Positions 1 to 6,301 of a stretch of DNA of 8,992 nucleotides are shown here, piece after piece. Source of the stretch: Fimenecus sp964614605 (GTDB taxonomy: Bacteria > Bacillota > Clostridia > Oscillospirales > Acutalibacteraceae); the NCBI GenBank assembly GCA_964614605.1, contig CAZTLU010000061.1, positions 1 to 8,992 of the forward strand, given 5' to 3'. Under the pieces are notes generated by a model, which made no database searches, was not told the DNA's origin, and worked only from the letters and a program-made list of their open reading frames with translations. Position 1 is the first letter of the stretch. Every line of letters begins with the position of its first letter. The position numbers and the translations under genes are program-made.

Positions 1-1277
1 GCACTTTCCTGACGCTCAAGGTCAGAACTCTTTGCGCCCGTCTCTTTAATCATCTCGCGAAGTCTTTCGGGATTTTCAAGCATTGGGCAGGGTCTTAAAT
101 GATTGTCATTAAACGGCTGATTATGATAATAAGCCATAAATAACGGATTTTTGAGTGCCTCTAAAAGAGTATGAGTTCTGATGTTTGAGTCCGAATAGTG
201 AATAAACACGCAGGGCTCAATATCACCTGCAGAGTTGATGTGGAAATAGTTTCTTCCGCCTGCAATACAACCGCCAACATATTCGCCGTCATTTTGGAAA
301 TCCATAATGAAAATGGGCTTGCCGGTTTTGCCGTTACGCATTTTCTTATTCCAGAAATAAAGCTCTTTTCTCTGCTCGGGTGTGGGGATAAGGCTCACAT
401 CTGCACCGTGACCCACGGGCATATAGTTAAAGTTGAGCATAAACTTTGCGCCCTTGTCGATAATCATATCAACAAACTCGTCACTTGTAACAACGGGCAA
501 GTTTTTACTTGTATAGCAAACTGAAACACCGAAAATACACTTGTTCTTTTTGAGTAAATCCATAGCCTTGATGGTGGTGGCATATGCACCCTCACCGCGT
601 CGCCAGTCATTAGATTCCTCACTGCCCTCAATGCTCAAAGCAAGTGTGATGTTTCCGCATTCATTCATAGCCTTGCAGAATTCTTCGTCAACAAGAGTTG
701 CGTTTGTGAAGATTAAGAAAATGCAGTCTTTATTGTTACGGCAGATTTCAAGAACCTCTTTTTTCTTAATAAGAGGCTCGCCGCCTGTAAGCCAATAGAA
801 ATGACAACCAAGCTCTTTGCCTTGGGTTACAATGCTCTGCATTTCTTCAAGGCTTAAGTTCTGCTTGTGGCCGTATTCTGCCGCCCAACATCCCTTACAA
901 TTGAGGTTGCAGGCACTTGTGGGGTCAAACAGAATATTAAAAGGAATGTTGCACTTGTATTTCTCACGGTTTGCACGCACGGCTTTTGTACCGTAATAGC
1001 CCGCATCAATACCGAAAGAAATAAGCATCTGCTTGATTACACTGTGGTCAATATCCTTGATAATACCAAGTGCAAACTGAGTCCACACATTATCTTTATC
1101 ATTGGCAATCTCTTTTATTTTTTTGAAGTTTTCAGGAGGGAAAATCTTGCTGAAAATAGGCTCAATGCGGTCTGCAAGCTTAACAATATTAGCCTGCGGG
1201 TCGCGGTCGATATACTTTAAAAGTCTATCAACAACAATGCTCATTCCCGCCTTTTGAATGTTGTAAACTAACTTCAT
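1..1277 (-). CDS. Radical SAM protein with extra C-terminal cysteines (partial, 3' end missing)
   Basis: The minus strand is open from an ATG at 1277 to the left edge, giving 425 codons with no stop, so the C-terminus lies outside the window. Residues 123-130 read CNLNCKGC, the CxxxCxxC motif that binds the radical-SAM [4Fe-4S] cluster. GGEP follows at 165-168, the SAM-binding motif of the family. Further cysteines at 337, 356 and 397 in a conserved-looking stretch (VGGCIAGGR, GDIEPCVFIHYSDSN, RPCPMLENP) suggest a SPASM-like auxiliary cluster region. The first 110 residues are a helical, cysteine-poor extension. AGGTG (1285-1289) lies 7 nt before the ATG and supports this start. From memory, close clostridial homologues continue for a few dozen residues with more cysteines, so the truncation should be short. 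The substrate is unknown; the protein is probably cytosolic and oxygen-sensitive. It is transcribed away from the peptidase operon. Radical SAM membership is secure; any specific function would be a guess. Confidence 0.93.
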   Translation of the reverse strand, partial: MKLVYNIQKAGMSIVVDRLLKYIDRDPQANIVKLADRIEPIFSKIFPPENFKKIKEIANDKDNVWTQFALGIIKDIDHSVIKQMLISFGIDAGYYGTKAVRANREKYKCNIPFNILFDPTSACNLNCKGCWAAEYGHKQNLSLEEMQSIVTQGKELGCHFYWLTGGEPLIKKKEVLEICRNNKDCIFLIFTNATLVDEEFCKAMNECGNITLALSIEGSEESNDWRRGEGAYATTIKAMDLLKKNKCIFGVSVCYTSKNLPVVTSDEFVDMIIDKGAKFMLNFNYMPVGHGADVSLIPTPEQRKELYFWNKKMRNGKTGKPIFIMDFQNDGEYVGGCIAGGRNYFHINSAGDIEPCVFIHYSDSNIRTHTLLEALKNPLFMAYYHNQPFNDNHLRPCPMLENPERLREMIKETGAKSSDLERQES

Positions 1278-1326
1278 TTAATTACACCTGATTAGTAAAA
1301 AATATTGAAAAACAAATATCTTATCT

Positions 1327-1355
1327 ATTTTATTGTAATTTTATTTTAAAGTCAA
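1327..1355 (-). promoter_or_regulatory. Sigma-A-type promoter for the radical SAM gene
   Basis: On the minus strand TTGACT (1355-1350) is followed after exactly 17 nt by TAAAAT (1332-1327). Predicted transcription start is near 1320, giving a leader of about 43 nt before the ATG at 1277. The -35 box lies about 40 bp from the left edge of the inverted-repeat element, so the element has not disrupted it. Confidence 0.7.
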
Positions 1356-1393
1356 TAAGTTTCTTGGTTCTTTAACAAAAATTTAATATGCTT

Positions 1394-1670
1394 AAGGTGA
1401 GAAAAGTCGAACCAAACACGCCGTAAACACAGAACTTAAGCGAATTTTCGCTTTTTCACCCTTGGTTTGCGTCAGCAAACCTACGGTCTCAAAAGCAAAA
1501 ATTCATCTGAATTTCAAGTATTTACGGTGCAAGGCAGTTTTTGACGAGTAGATTTTTGGCATATTCAAGGCATAAAATCGCCGTAATACTGCCGTATTAC
1601 AAGATTTTTAACGAAGAATAGGCGAAAAGATGCCGTCAAAAACCGTATTTGGTTCGGCTTTTCTCACCTT
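1394..1670. mobile_element. MITE-like non-coding element with 23-bp terminal inverted repeats
   Basis: The ends 1394-1416 and 1648-1670 are inverted copies of each other with one mismatch in 23 bp (outer end AAGGTGAGAAAAG). CTT occurs just outside both ends (1391-1393 and 1671-1673), a possible 3-bp target duplication, although 3 bp is weak evidence. Internal perfect hairpins are GGTTTGC-GTCA-GCAAACC (1464-1481), AAATTCA-TC-TGAATTT (1499-1514), AGCGAA-TT-TTCGCT (1439-1452) and GTAATAC-TGCC-GTATTAC (1583-1600). Around the last one, concentric pairings AAAATC/GATTTT, TATTC/GAATA and GTTTTTGACG/CGTCAAAAAC build an imperfect stem-loop from 1537 to 1643. No credible coding sequence was seen inside. 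The pattern fits a non-autonomous miniature transposable element moved in trans; an intergenic structured-RNA repeat is the alternative. It lies between two divergent promoters and leaves both intact. Confidence 0.65.
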
Positions 1671-1672
1671 CT

Positions 1673-1707
1673 TGTTTATTTTGCTCACAAAAAGGGAAAA
1701 ATAAACA
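1673..1707. repeat. 10-bp perfect inverted repeat upstream of the peptidase operon promoter
   Basis: TGTTTATTTT (1673-1682) and AAAATAAACA (1698-1707) are perfect inverted copies separated by 15 nt. The repeat lies just right of the MITE-like element and about 30 bp upstream of the -35 box of the peptidase operon. No T-run follows on the plus strand, so it is not a standard terminator there. It could be a regulator site, a remnant terminator or chance in A+T-rich DNA. Confidence 0.35.
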
Positions 1708-1735
1708 GAAAATAATACAAGTTTCAAAATAGTTC

Positions 1736-1764
1736 TTTTCATTATAAGAAAAGTGTGGTAAAAT
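1736..1764 (+). promoter_or_regulatory. Promoter (extended -10) of the ymfF-ymfH-lgt-folD operon
   Basis: TTTTCA (1736-1741) and TAAAAT (1759-1764) are separated by 17 nt. TG at 1756-1757, one base before the -10 box, makes an extended -10 that can offset the weak -35. Transcription would start near 1771, about 38 nt before the ATG at 1809. This also rules out a start codon upstream of that point for the first gene. Confidence 0.6.
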
Positions 1765-1808
1765 ATCTGTCTGTATTTGAATATATATTTATTTTTGGAG
1801 GATTTGTA

Positions 1809-3071
1809 ATGAACTACACAGAAATTGCAAAAGGCGTAAAGCTTTTGTGCATAAACAGTGATAAATTCAAGACAAACTGTATCAGAATTGATTTTTGTAT
1901 GCCCATAACAGAAGAACTTGCGGCACAGAATGTGCTCTCATCCTTTATGAGCCACACTTCAAAGTCTTATAAAACTGTTAAGGAATTCAACTCAAAGGTT
2001 GAAAGCCTTTACGGTGCAGATTTTGACTCGGGAATTATGTGCGCGGGTGAAGATGTGAAAATGCGTTTCTCAATCGAAGTGCCCGACGACCGTTTTTCTC
2101 TTGACGGCAGAAAAATTTCAGAGGATGCAGTTGATTTTCTTTTAGATATTATTTCCAATCCCAACGCAGAAAACGGCGAATTTGAAGAGGTAAACACAGC
2201 TCGCGAAATCCGTTTCACTCTTGAAAATCTTGATGCTGAAAAGAACGATAAGCGAGCTTATGCGATTTCTCGTCTTCGTCAGCTTATGTGTAAGGACGAG
2301 CCTTACGGAATTGACCGCGAAAAGCTTTACAAAGATGTTAAAGCCCTTAACAGCAAGGCACTTTTTGAGGCGTATGAAAATATGCTGAGCACCGCAACAA
2401 TCGTTATTACCGCCTGCGGCAGTCTTGACGGCGAAATGCTTAAGAATAAATTCACAGAATTTGCTAACGGTATTGAAAACCGTGAAGTAGCAAAGCTTGA
2501 GTCAATCTTCATTGAAAAGGCAGACGAAATCCGCTGTTACAAAGAAACAATGGATATTACACAGGCAAAGCTTGTTATGGGCCTTCGTACAGGTATGAAA
2601 GACGCTGACGATAATTACTTTGCTTACCGCGTAATGACCGATATTTTCGGCGGCGGACCTTACTCACGACTTTTTATGAATGTGCGTGAAAAAATGAGCC
2701 TTTGCTATTATTGTAATTCAAGAATTGTGCGTGATAAAGGTATTATCTTTATTCAGAGCGGTATCGAAAATCAGAATTATGAAAAGGCAAAGAACGAAAT
2801 CCTTAATCAGCTTGATATTATGAAAAAAGGCGAATTTACAGATGAAGAATTCGACTCATCAATAATCGCTCTTTGCGACTCTTTCAAGGGCGTTGAGGAT
2901 TCACCTGCCGCAGTTTGCACCTTCTATGGCTCACAGGCTCTTGATGAAACTCTTGTCAGCGGTAAGGAATATGCAGACCTTATTGCAGGGGTTACTCGCG
3001 AGCAGGTAACAGAATGCGCAAAGCGCGTAACTGTTGACACAATTTATCTTTTGACAGGGGAGGCAGAGTAA
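1809..3071 (+). CDS. ymfF: M16-family peptidase homologue without zinc motif (YmfF-like, EF-P modification-associated)
   Basis: This 420-residue protein has the M16 (pitrilysin/insulinase) two-repeat fold signature but no HxxEH where the zinc site would be (around residues 40-60), so it is probably the non-catalytic partner. Family landmarks are NPN..EFEEV (about 118-128), an E/R/K-rich helix running into NDKRAYA (146-152), EPYG (164-167), and the C-terminal GGGPYSRLFMNVREKMSL segment (281-298) that holds the conserved R region of M16 proteins. No signal peptide is seen, so it is likely cytosolic. The ATG at 1809 is chosen because GGAGG (1797-1801) lies 7 nt upstream; a GTG at 1755 is in frame but sits in the promoter. 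The next gene, the HxxEH-bearing partner, starts 1 bp after the stop, which suggests a heterodimer. In Bacillus the ymfF/ymfH pair is linked by annotation to the 5-aminopentanol modification of elongation factor P; neither efp nor ymfI is in this window, so that role is inferred. Confidence 0.88.
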   Translation: MNYTEIAKGVKLLCINSDKFKTNCIRIDFCMPITEELAAQNVLSSFMSHTSKSYKTVKEFNSKVESLYGADFDSGIMCAGEDVKMRFSIEVPDDRFSLDGRKISEDAVDFLLDIISNPNAENGEFEEVNTAREIRFTLENLDAEKNDKRAYAISRLRQLMCKDEPYGIDREKLYKDVKALNSKALFEAYENMLSTATIVITACGSLDGEMLKNKFTEFANGIENREVAKLESIFIEKADEIRCYKETMDITQAKLVMGLRTGMKDADDNYFAYRVMTDIFGGGPYSRLFMNVREKMSLCYYCNSRIVRDKGIIFIQSGIENQNYEKAKNEILNQLDIMKKGEFTDEEFDSSIIALCDSFKGVEDSPAAVCTFYGSQALDETLVSGKEYADLIAGVTREQVTECAKRVTVDTIYLLTGEAE

Positions 3072-3072
3072 A

Positions 3073-4350
3073 ATGAGCAATATTAAAGAGATTAAAAATG
3101 AATTGCTGGGCGAGCGCTATTTTGAAATCGACCACACTTCAGGACTTAAAATTTTTGTTTATCCCAAAGAAAACTATGCCTCAACCTATGCGGTTTTCGG
3201 CACAAAATACGGCTCAATTGACACTTGTTTTAAATTAGAGGGCGAAAAGGAGTATACCACCGTTCCCGAGGGTATTGCCCATTTCCTTGAGCATAAGCTT
3301 TTTGAAAGCGAAGAGCTTGATGCCTTTGCACGCTATGCAAAAACAGGTGCAAACGCCAATGCTTATACTTCATTTGACAAAACCTGCTATCTTTTTCAGT
3401 GCAGCGGCAATTTAGAGGCTTCTCTTGAAATTCTTCTTGATTTTGTACAGAACCCCTATTTCACCGAAAAAACCGTTCAGAAAGAGCAGGGCATTATCGG
3501 TCAGGAAATCAATATGTATCAGGATGAGCCCGGCTGGCGCTCACATTTTGAGCTTCTTCGTGCGCTCTATCATCAGCACCCCGTAAGAATTGACATTGCG
3601 GGCACGGTTGAGTCAATCAGCCATATTACTGCAGATTTGCTTTATGAGTGCTATGAAACCTTCTATAACCCTGCAAATATGGCGCTTGCCGTTGCGGGTA
3701 ATGTAACTGTTGAGCAGGTTCTCAATATGGCGGACAAAATGATTAAGCCCAAAGAGTGCAAAAAGATTGACCGTAAATTTATGATTGAGCCCGCTGCAGT
3801 TGTGGCAGATAAGGTTGAGCATAAACTCAGCGTTGCAATGCCTATTTTTGCAATCGGCTTTAAAGAGGACATCAAAACTCCCGAAAGAACTCTCAAAGAG
3901 TCACTCGAAAGCACAATTCTTCTTGATATTGTTGCAGGCAAAACCTCACCTCTTTATGAGTCACTTCTTAACGAGGGACTTATCAACACCACATTTGACG
4001 CAGAATATTTTGAGGGCTATGGCTACTCAGCACACCTTTTCAATGGCGAGAGCAACGATTATGACACAGTCCGCGAAAGAATTACCGAAGAGCTTCGTCG
4101 TGTTATGGCAGAGGGTGTTGACCGTGAGGCATTTGACAGGATTAAGAAAAAACATTACGGCAACTTCATTATGAATTTCAACGATGTTGACTCTCTTGCA
4201 AATTCACTTGTTGGCGAATATTTCAACGGTGACGGAATTTTCGACCAATTGGCAGTTCTTGAAAGCATTACCGCAGAGGATGTTGATAACAGACTCCGCA
4301 GTGCAATCAATCTTGAAAATTCAGCAATGTCAGTAATTTTACCTAACTGA
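3073..4350 (+). CDS. ymfH: M16-family zinc metallopeptidase (YmfH-like, EF-P modification-associated)
   Basis: This 425-residue protein is the catalytic-type M16 member. It carries HFLEH at residues 70-74 (HxxEH: two zinc-binding histidines and the catalytic glutamate) in the context GIAHFLEHKLFE. A distal glutamate pair lies in KEQGIIGQEI; E145 is the likely third zinc ligand and E138 the companion residue 7 positions earlier. NAYTSFDKTCY (95-106) and FYNPANMALAVAGN (197-210) are typical of the N-terminal M16 domain, and a second, inactive-looking domain follows from about 230. No signal peptide is seen. GGGGAGG (3057-3063), inside the end of the previous gene, lies 9 nt before the ATG. Only 1 bp separates the two genes, so translation is probably coupled and the products probably pair. 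The peptide substrate is not known. The link to EF-P modification comes from the Bacillus family name, not from anything in this sequence. Confidence 0.9.
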   Translation: MSNIKEIKNELLGERYFEIDHTSGLKIFVYPKENYASTYAVFGTKYGSIDTCFKLEGEKEYTTVPEGIAHFLEHKLFESEELDAFARYAKTGANANAYTSFDKTCYLFQCSGNLEASLEILLDFVQNPYFTEKTVQKEQGIIGQEINMYQDEPGWRSHFELLRALYHQHPVRIDIAGTVESISHITADLLYECYETFYNPANMALAVAGNVTVEQVLNMADKMIKPKECKKIDRKFMIEPAAVVADKVEHKLSVAMPIFAIGFKEDIKTPERTLKESLESTILLDIVAGKTSPLYESLLNEGLINTTFDAEYFEGYGYSAHLFNGESNDYDTVRERITEELRRVMAEGVDREAFDRIKKKHYGNFIMNFNDVDSLANSLVGEYFNGDGIFDQLAVLESITAEDVDNRLRSAINLENSAMSVILPN

Positions 4351-4363
4351 GGAAGTGACTAAT

Positions 4364-5278
4364 ATGAGATGGTTGTCAGGTTATACCGAGGTGCTTTTCC
4401 CCGGACTTGGCTGGGAATTTGATGTGTATGACACACTTGTTGAAATTCCCTTTGGCGACAATACAATTTCAATTAAATTTTACGGTGCGATTATCGCCTT
4501 TGGCTTTACCCTTGCGGTGCTTTTCGGCGGAAGAAAGGCTTATGTCTGGAAAATGAGCATCGACAAAATGCTTGATGTGCTCATCTGGGGTACAATCGGC
4601 GGAATTATCGGTGCCCGTGCCTACTATGTAATATTTGAATGGGATTATTTTAAAAATAACCTTGATGAGATAGTGCAAATCTGGAATGGCGGACTTGCCA
4701 TTTACGGCGGAATTATCGGCGCTCTCATTGCGGCATATTTTGTATGCAAAAAGGTTGATTTAAGTTTTTTAAAGCTTCTCGATTTGGCGGGAATGAGCCT
4801 GCTCATCGGTCAGGGTATCGGCAGATGGGGTAACTATACAAACCAAGAGGCATTCGGCACAAACACAACTCTCCCATGGGGTATGACAAGTGATAAGGTG
4901 GTGGCTTACATAAACAGCCATCAAGCAGAATTCGCACAGAACGGAATCGAAATGGACCCCGATTTACCCGTTCATCCCACATTCCTTTATGAGTCACTTT
5001 GGTGTCTTTTAGGTTTTGTAATCCTTTATATTGTTTGTCAGAAATTCCACAAATTCGACGGTCAGCTTTTCTTGGGCTACGGCATAATTTATGGACTTGA
5101 AAGAACAGTTGTTGAGGGACTTCGCACAGACAGCCTTTATATCGGCGACACAAACTTAAGAATTTCTCAAGTAATTTCTTTTGTTCTTGTGTTAGTTTGC
5201 ACGGTGATTACTATTTATAAATTTATTCAGCTTAATAAAGCGAAAAAAGACACCGCGGAGGTGCAAGAAAATGTATAA
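4364..5278 (+). CDS. lgt: Prolipoprotein diacylglyceryl transferase
   Basis: Lgt moves the diacylglyceryl group of phosphatidylglycerol onto the lipobox cysteine of prolipoproteins, the first step of lipoprotein maturation, in the cytoplasmic membrane. The 304-residue product is a multi-spanning membrane protein with hydrophobic segments at about 38-57, 72-92, 110-128, 138-153, 205-227 and 268-288. The family signature GRWGNYTNQEAFG is at 153-165, with the essential arginine and asparagine. Other conserved pieces are GGIIGARAYYV (79-89), NGGLAIYGG (108-116), HPTFLYES (204-211) and ERTVVEGLRTDSL (246-258). The C-terminus is a lysine-rich cytosolic tail. The ATG at 4364 is chosen because GAGGAAG (4349-4355) lies 8 nt upstream; an in-frame GTG at 4355 would overlap that ribosome site. 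It starts 13 bp after ymfH and overlaps folD by 8 bp, so it belongs to the same operon. Confidence 0.96.
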   Translation: MRWLSGYTEVLFPGLGWEFDVYDTLVEIPFGDNTISIKFYGAIIAFGFTLAVLFGGRKAYVWKMSIDKMLDVLIWGTIGGIIGARAYYVIFEWDYFKNNLDEIVQIWNGGLAIYGGIIGALIAAYFVCKKVDLSFLKLLDLAGMSLLIGQGIGRWGNYTNQEAFGTNTTLPWGMTSDKVVAYINSHQAEFAQNGIEMDPDLPVHPTFLYESLWCLLGFVILYIVCQKFHKFDGQLFLGYGIIYGLERTVVEGLRTDSLYIGDTNLRISQVISFVLVLVCTVITIYKFIQLNKAKKDTAEVQENV

Positions 5279-6122
5279 GCTTATCGACGGTAAAGAGGTT
5301 TCGGCGGCAGTACGCGAGGAAATCAAGGCAGAGGTCGAAGTTCTTAAAAATCAAGGCAAATCAACAGGACTTGCAGTTATAATCGTTGGCAATAACCAAG
5401 CCTCTCGCGTTTATGTGAACAATAAGAAAAAAGGTTGTGAGCAGGTGGGAATGGAGTCATTTGAATATGCTCTCCCCGAAGAAACCACAACTGAAGAATT
5501 GCTCGAATTAGTTGAAAAACTTAATAACGATACGGAAGTTGACGGAATTCTCTGTCAGTTGCCGTTGCCAAAGCAGATTGACGAGAAAGCAGTTATTAAC
5601 GCAATCGTTCCCCATAAGGATGTTGACGCATTCCATCCCGTAAATACAGGACATATTATGATTGGCGACCACTCGTTTTTACCTTGCACACCTGCAGGAA
5701 TTATGGAAATGCTCAAATATTACAATATTTCTGTTGAGGGTAAGGAATGCGTAGTAATCGGCAGAAGTAATATTGTGGGCAAGCCCATGGCAATGCTCTT
5801 GCTCGGTCAAAATGGTACGGTCACAATCTGCCATTCAAGAACAAAGGATTTGGCAGAAGTAACACGCCGTGCAGATATTCTCGTTGCTGCAGTTGGTATT
5901 GCATATTTCGTCACACCCGATATGGTGAAAGACGGTGCAGTTGTAATTGATGTCGGTATGAACCGCAATGCAGAGGGTAAGCTTTGCGGCGATGTGGATT
6001 TTGAAGCAGTAAAAGACAAATGCTCATTCATCACTCCCGTTCCCGGTGGCGTAGGACCAATGACGATTACGATGCTTCTTAAAAATACACTTACAGCTTC
6101 ACGCGAACATTTTAATAAATAA
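5271..6122 (+). CDS. folD: Bifunctional methylene-THF dehydrogenase / methenyl-THF cyclohydrolase
   Basis: FolD interconverts 5,10-methylene-THF, 5,10-methenyl-THF and 10-formyl-THF with NADP(H), feeding purine and formyl-Met synthesis in the cytosol. The product has 283 residues, the usual family length. It shows the catalytic tyrosine-lysine pair in YVNNKKKGC (Y48, K52), the substrate-site signature DGILCQLPLP (91-100), KDVDAFHP (116-123), the nucleotide-binding loop VVIGRSNIVGKP (161-172) and the C-terminal signature PGGVGPMT (258-265). All key residues are present. GGAGG (5257-5261) lies 9 nt before the ATG, and the gene overlaps the end of lgt by 8 bp, so it is co-transcribed and probably translationally coupled. 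It is the last gene of the operon; a hairpin with a T-run follows at 6213-6242. In acetogenic clostridia folD also serves the Wood-Ljungdahl methyl branch, but nothing here shows that pathway. Confidence 0.97.
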   Translation: MYKLIDGKEVSAAVREEIKAEVEVLKNQGKSTGLAVIIVGNNQASRVYVNNKKKGCEQVGMESFEYALPEETTTEELLELVEKLNNDTEVDGILCQLPLPKQIDEKAVINAIVPHKDVDAFHPVNTGHIMIGDHSFLPCTPAGIMEMLKYYNISVEGKECVVIGRSNIVGKPMAMLLLGQNGTVTICHSRTKDLAEVTRRADILVAAVGIAYFVTPDMVKDGAVVIDVGMNRNAEGKLCGDVDFEAVKDKCSFITPVPGGVGPMTITMLLKNTLTASREHFNK

Positions 6123-6136
6123 TACAAAATGTATCT

Positions 6137-6182
6137 CGGCTCCCCTGAAAGGGGAGCTGTCAACGAAGTTGACTGAGGGGTT
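6137..6182 (+). repeat. Two-hairpin palindromic repeat, unit 1 (REP-like)
   Basis: Hairpin A is GCTCCCCT-GAA-AGGGGAGC (6139-6157), 8 bp perfect. Hairpin B is GTCAAC-GAA-GTTGAC (6159-6173), 6 bp perfect. A tail TGAGGGGTT follows (6174-6182). No T-run follows either hairpin on the plus strand, so it is not itself a standard terminator. The unit begins shortly after the folD stop. The same order of parts recurs at 6187-6236 (inverted) and 8932-8980. Confidence 0.75.
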
Positions 6183-6186
6183 AAAA

Positions 6187-6236
6187 TCCCCCCTTCCGCC
6201 TCGTTTCTCGGCACCTTCCACTCTGCAGGGGAAGGT
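6187..6236 (-). repeat. Two-hairpin palindromic repeat, unit 2 (inverted, degenerate)
   Basis: Read on the minus strand from 6236, the unit has ACCTTCC...GGAAGGT (7-bp arms at 6236-6230 and 6219-6213), then GCC-GAGAAACGA-GGC (6212-6198), in which only the outer 3 bp of the second stem pair cleanly, then a G-rich tail ending GGGGGGATT. It lies tail to tail with unit 1, so the two form a compound inverted pair of about 100 bp between folD and csoR. Confidence 0.6.
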
Positions 6237-6242
6237 TTTTTT
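6213..6242 (+). terminator. Rho-independent terminator after folD, made from the repeat
   Basis: ACCTTCC (6213-6219) pairs with GGAAGGT (6230-6236) around a 10-nt loop and runs straight into seven Ts (6236-6242). It ends 5 bp before the -35 box of the copper operon promoter, so it would insulate csoR-copA from folD read-through. The stem is one arm of repeat unit 2. The large loop lowers confidence somewhat. Confidence 0.65.
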
Positions 6243-6247
6243 GCACC

Positions 6248-6276
6248 TTGACACATACCCCTATAGGGTATATAAT
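6248..6276 (+). promoter_or_regulatory. Perfect-consensus promoter of the csoR-copA operon
   Basis: TTGACA (6248-6253), a 17-nt spacer and TATAAT (6271-6276) match the sigma-70/sigma-A consensus at every position. Transcription would start near 6283, leaving a leader of about 19 nt with AAAGGAAG before the csoR ATG. A promoter this strong needs repression, which the overlapping palindrome provides. Confidence 0.9.
6255..6271. promoter_or_regulatory. CsoR-type copper operator
   Basis: ATACCC (6255-6260) and GGGTAT (6266-6271) are perfect inverted arms around CTATA. The C-tract/G-tract form (TACCCC...GGGTA) resembles operators of the CsoR family in other Firmicutes. It fills the spacer and touches the first base of the -10 box, so binding would block RNA polymerase. 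The csoR gene begins 31 bp downstream, which indicates autoregulation released by Cu(I). Confidence 0.8.
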
Positions 6277-6301
6277 CTAATTGAGTAAAGGAAGTGGTTT
6301 T

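Noticed and set aside
198..1220. Plus-strand open frames of 85-117 codons
   Set aside because: They lie antisense to the radical SAM gene, whose minus-strand frame is continuous over 425 codons with clear family motifs. None of the plus-strand products resembles a known protein or has a good ribosome site.
1755..1808. Earlier GTG start for the ymfF-like gene, adding 18 residues
   Set aside because: The GTG lies inside the extended -10 region (1756-1764), upstream of the predicted transcript start. The ATG at 1809 has GGAGG at ideal spacing.
4355..4363. GTG start for lgt, adding three residues
   Set aside because: It overlaps the GAGGAAG ribosome site, which is spaced correctly for the ATG at 4364.
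6137..6242. CRISPR-like or riboswitch reading of the hairpin cluster
   Set aside because: There are no regularly spaced identical repeats with unique spacers and no known riboswitch core. The hairpins are better described as palindromic intergenic repeats plus a terminator.
5807..6256. Minus-strand frame of 149 codons across the folD end and the repeats
   Set aside because: It is antisense to folD, and its N-terminal part is only a translation of the palindromic repeats.
6281..6301. TTG start for csoR, adding seven residues
   Set aside because: It coincides with the predicted transcription start, and the GGAAG ribosome site lies downstream of it, 7 nt before the ATG at 6302.
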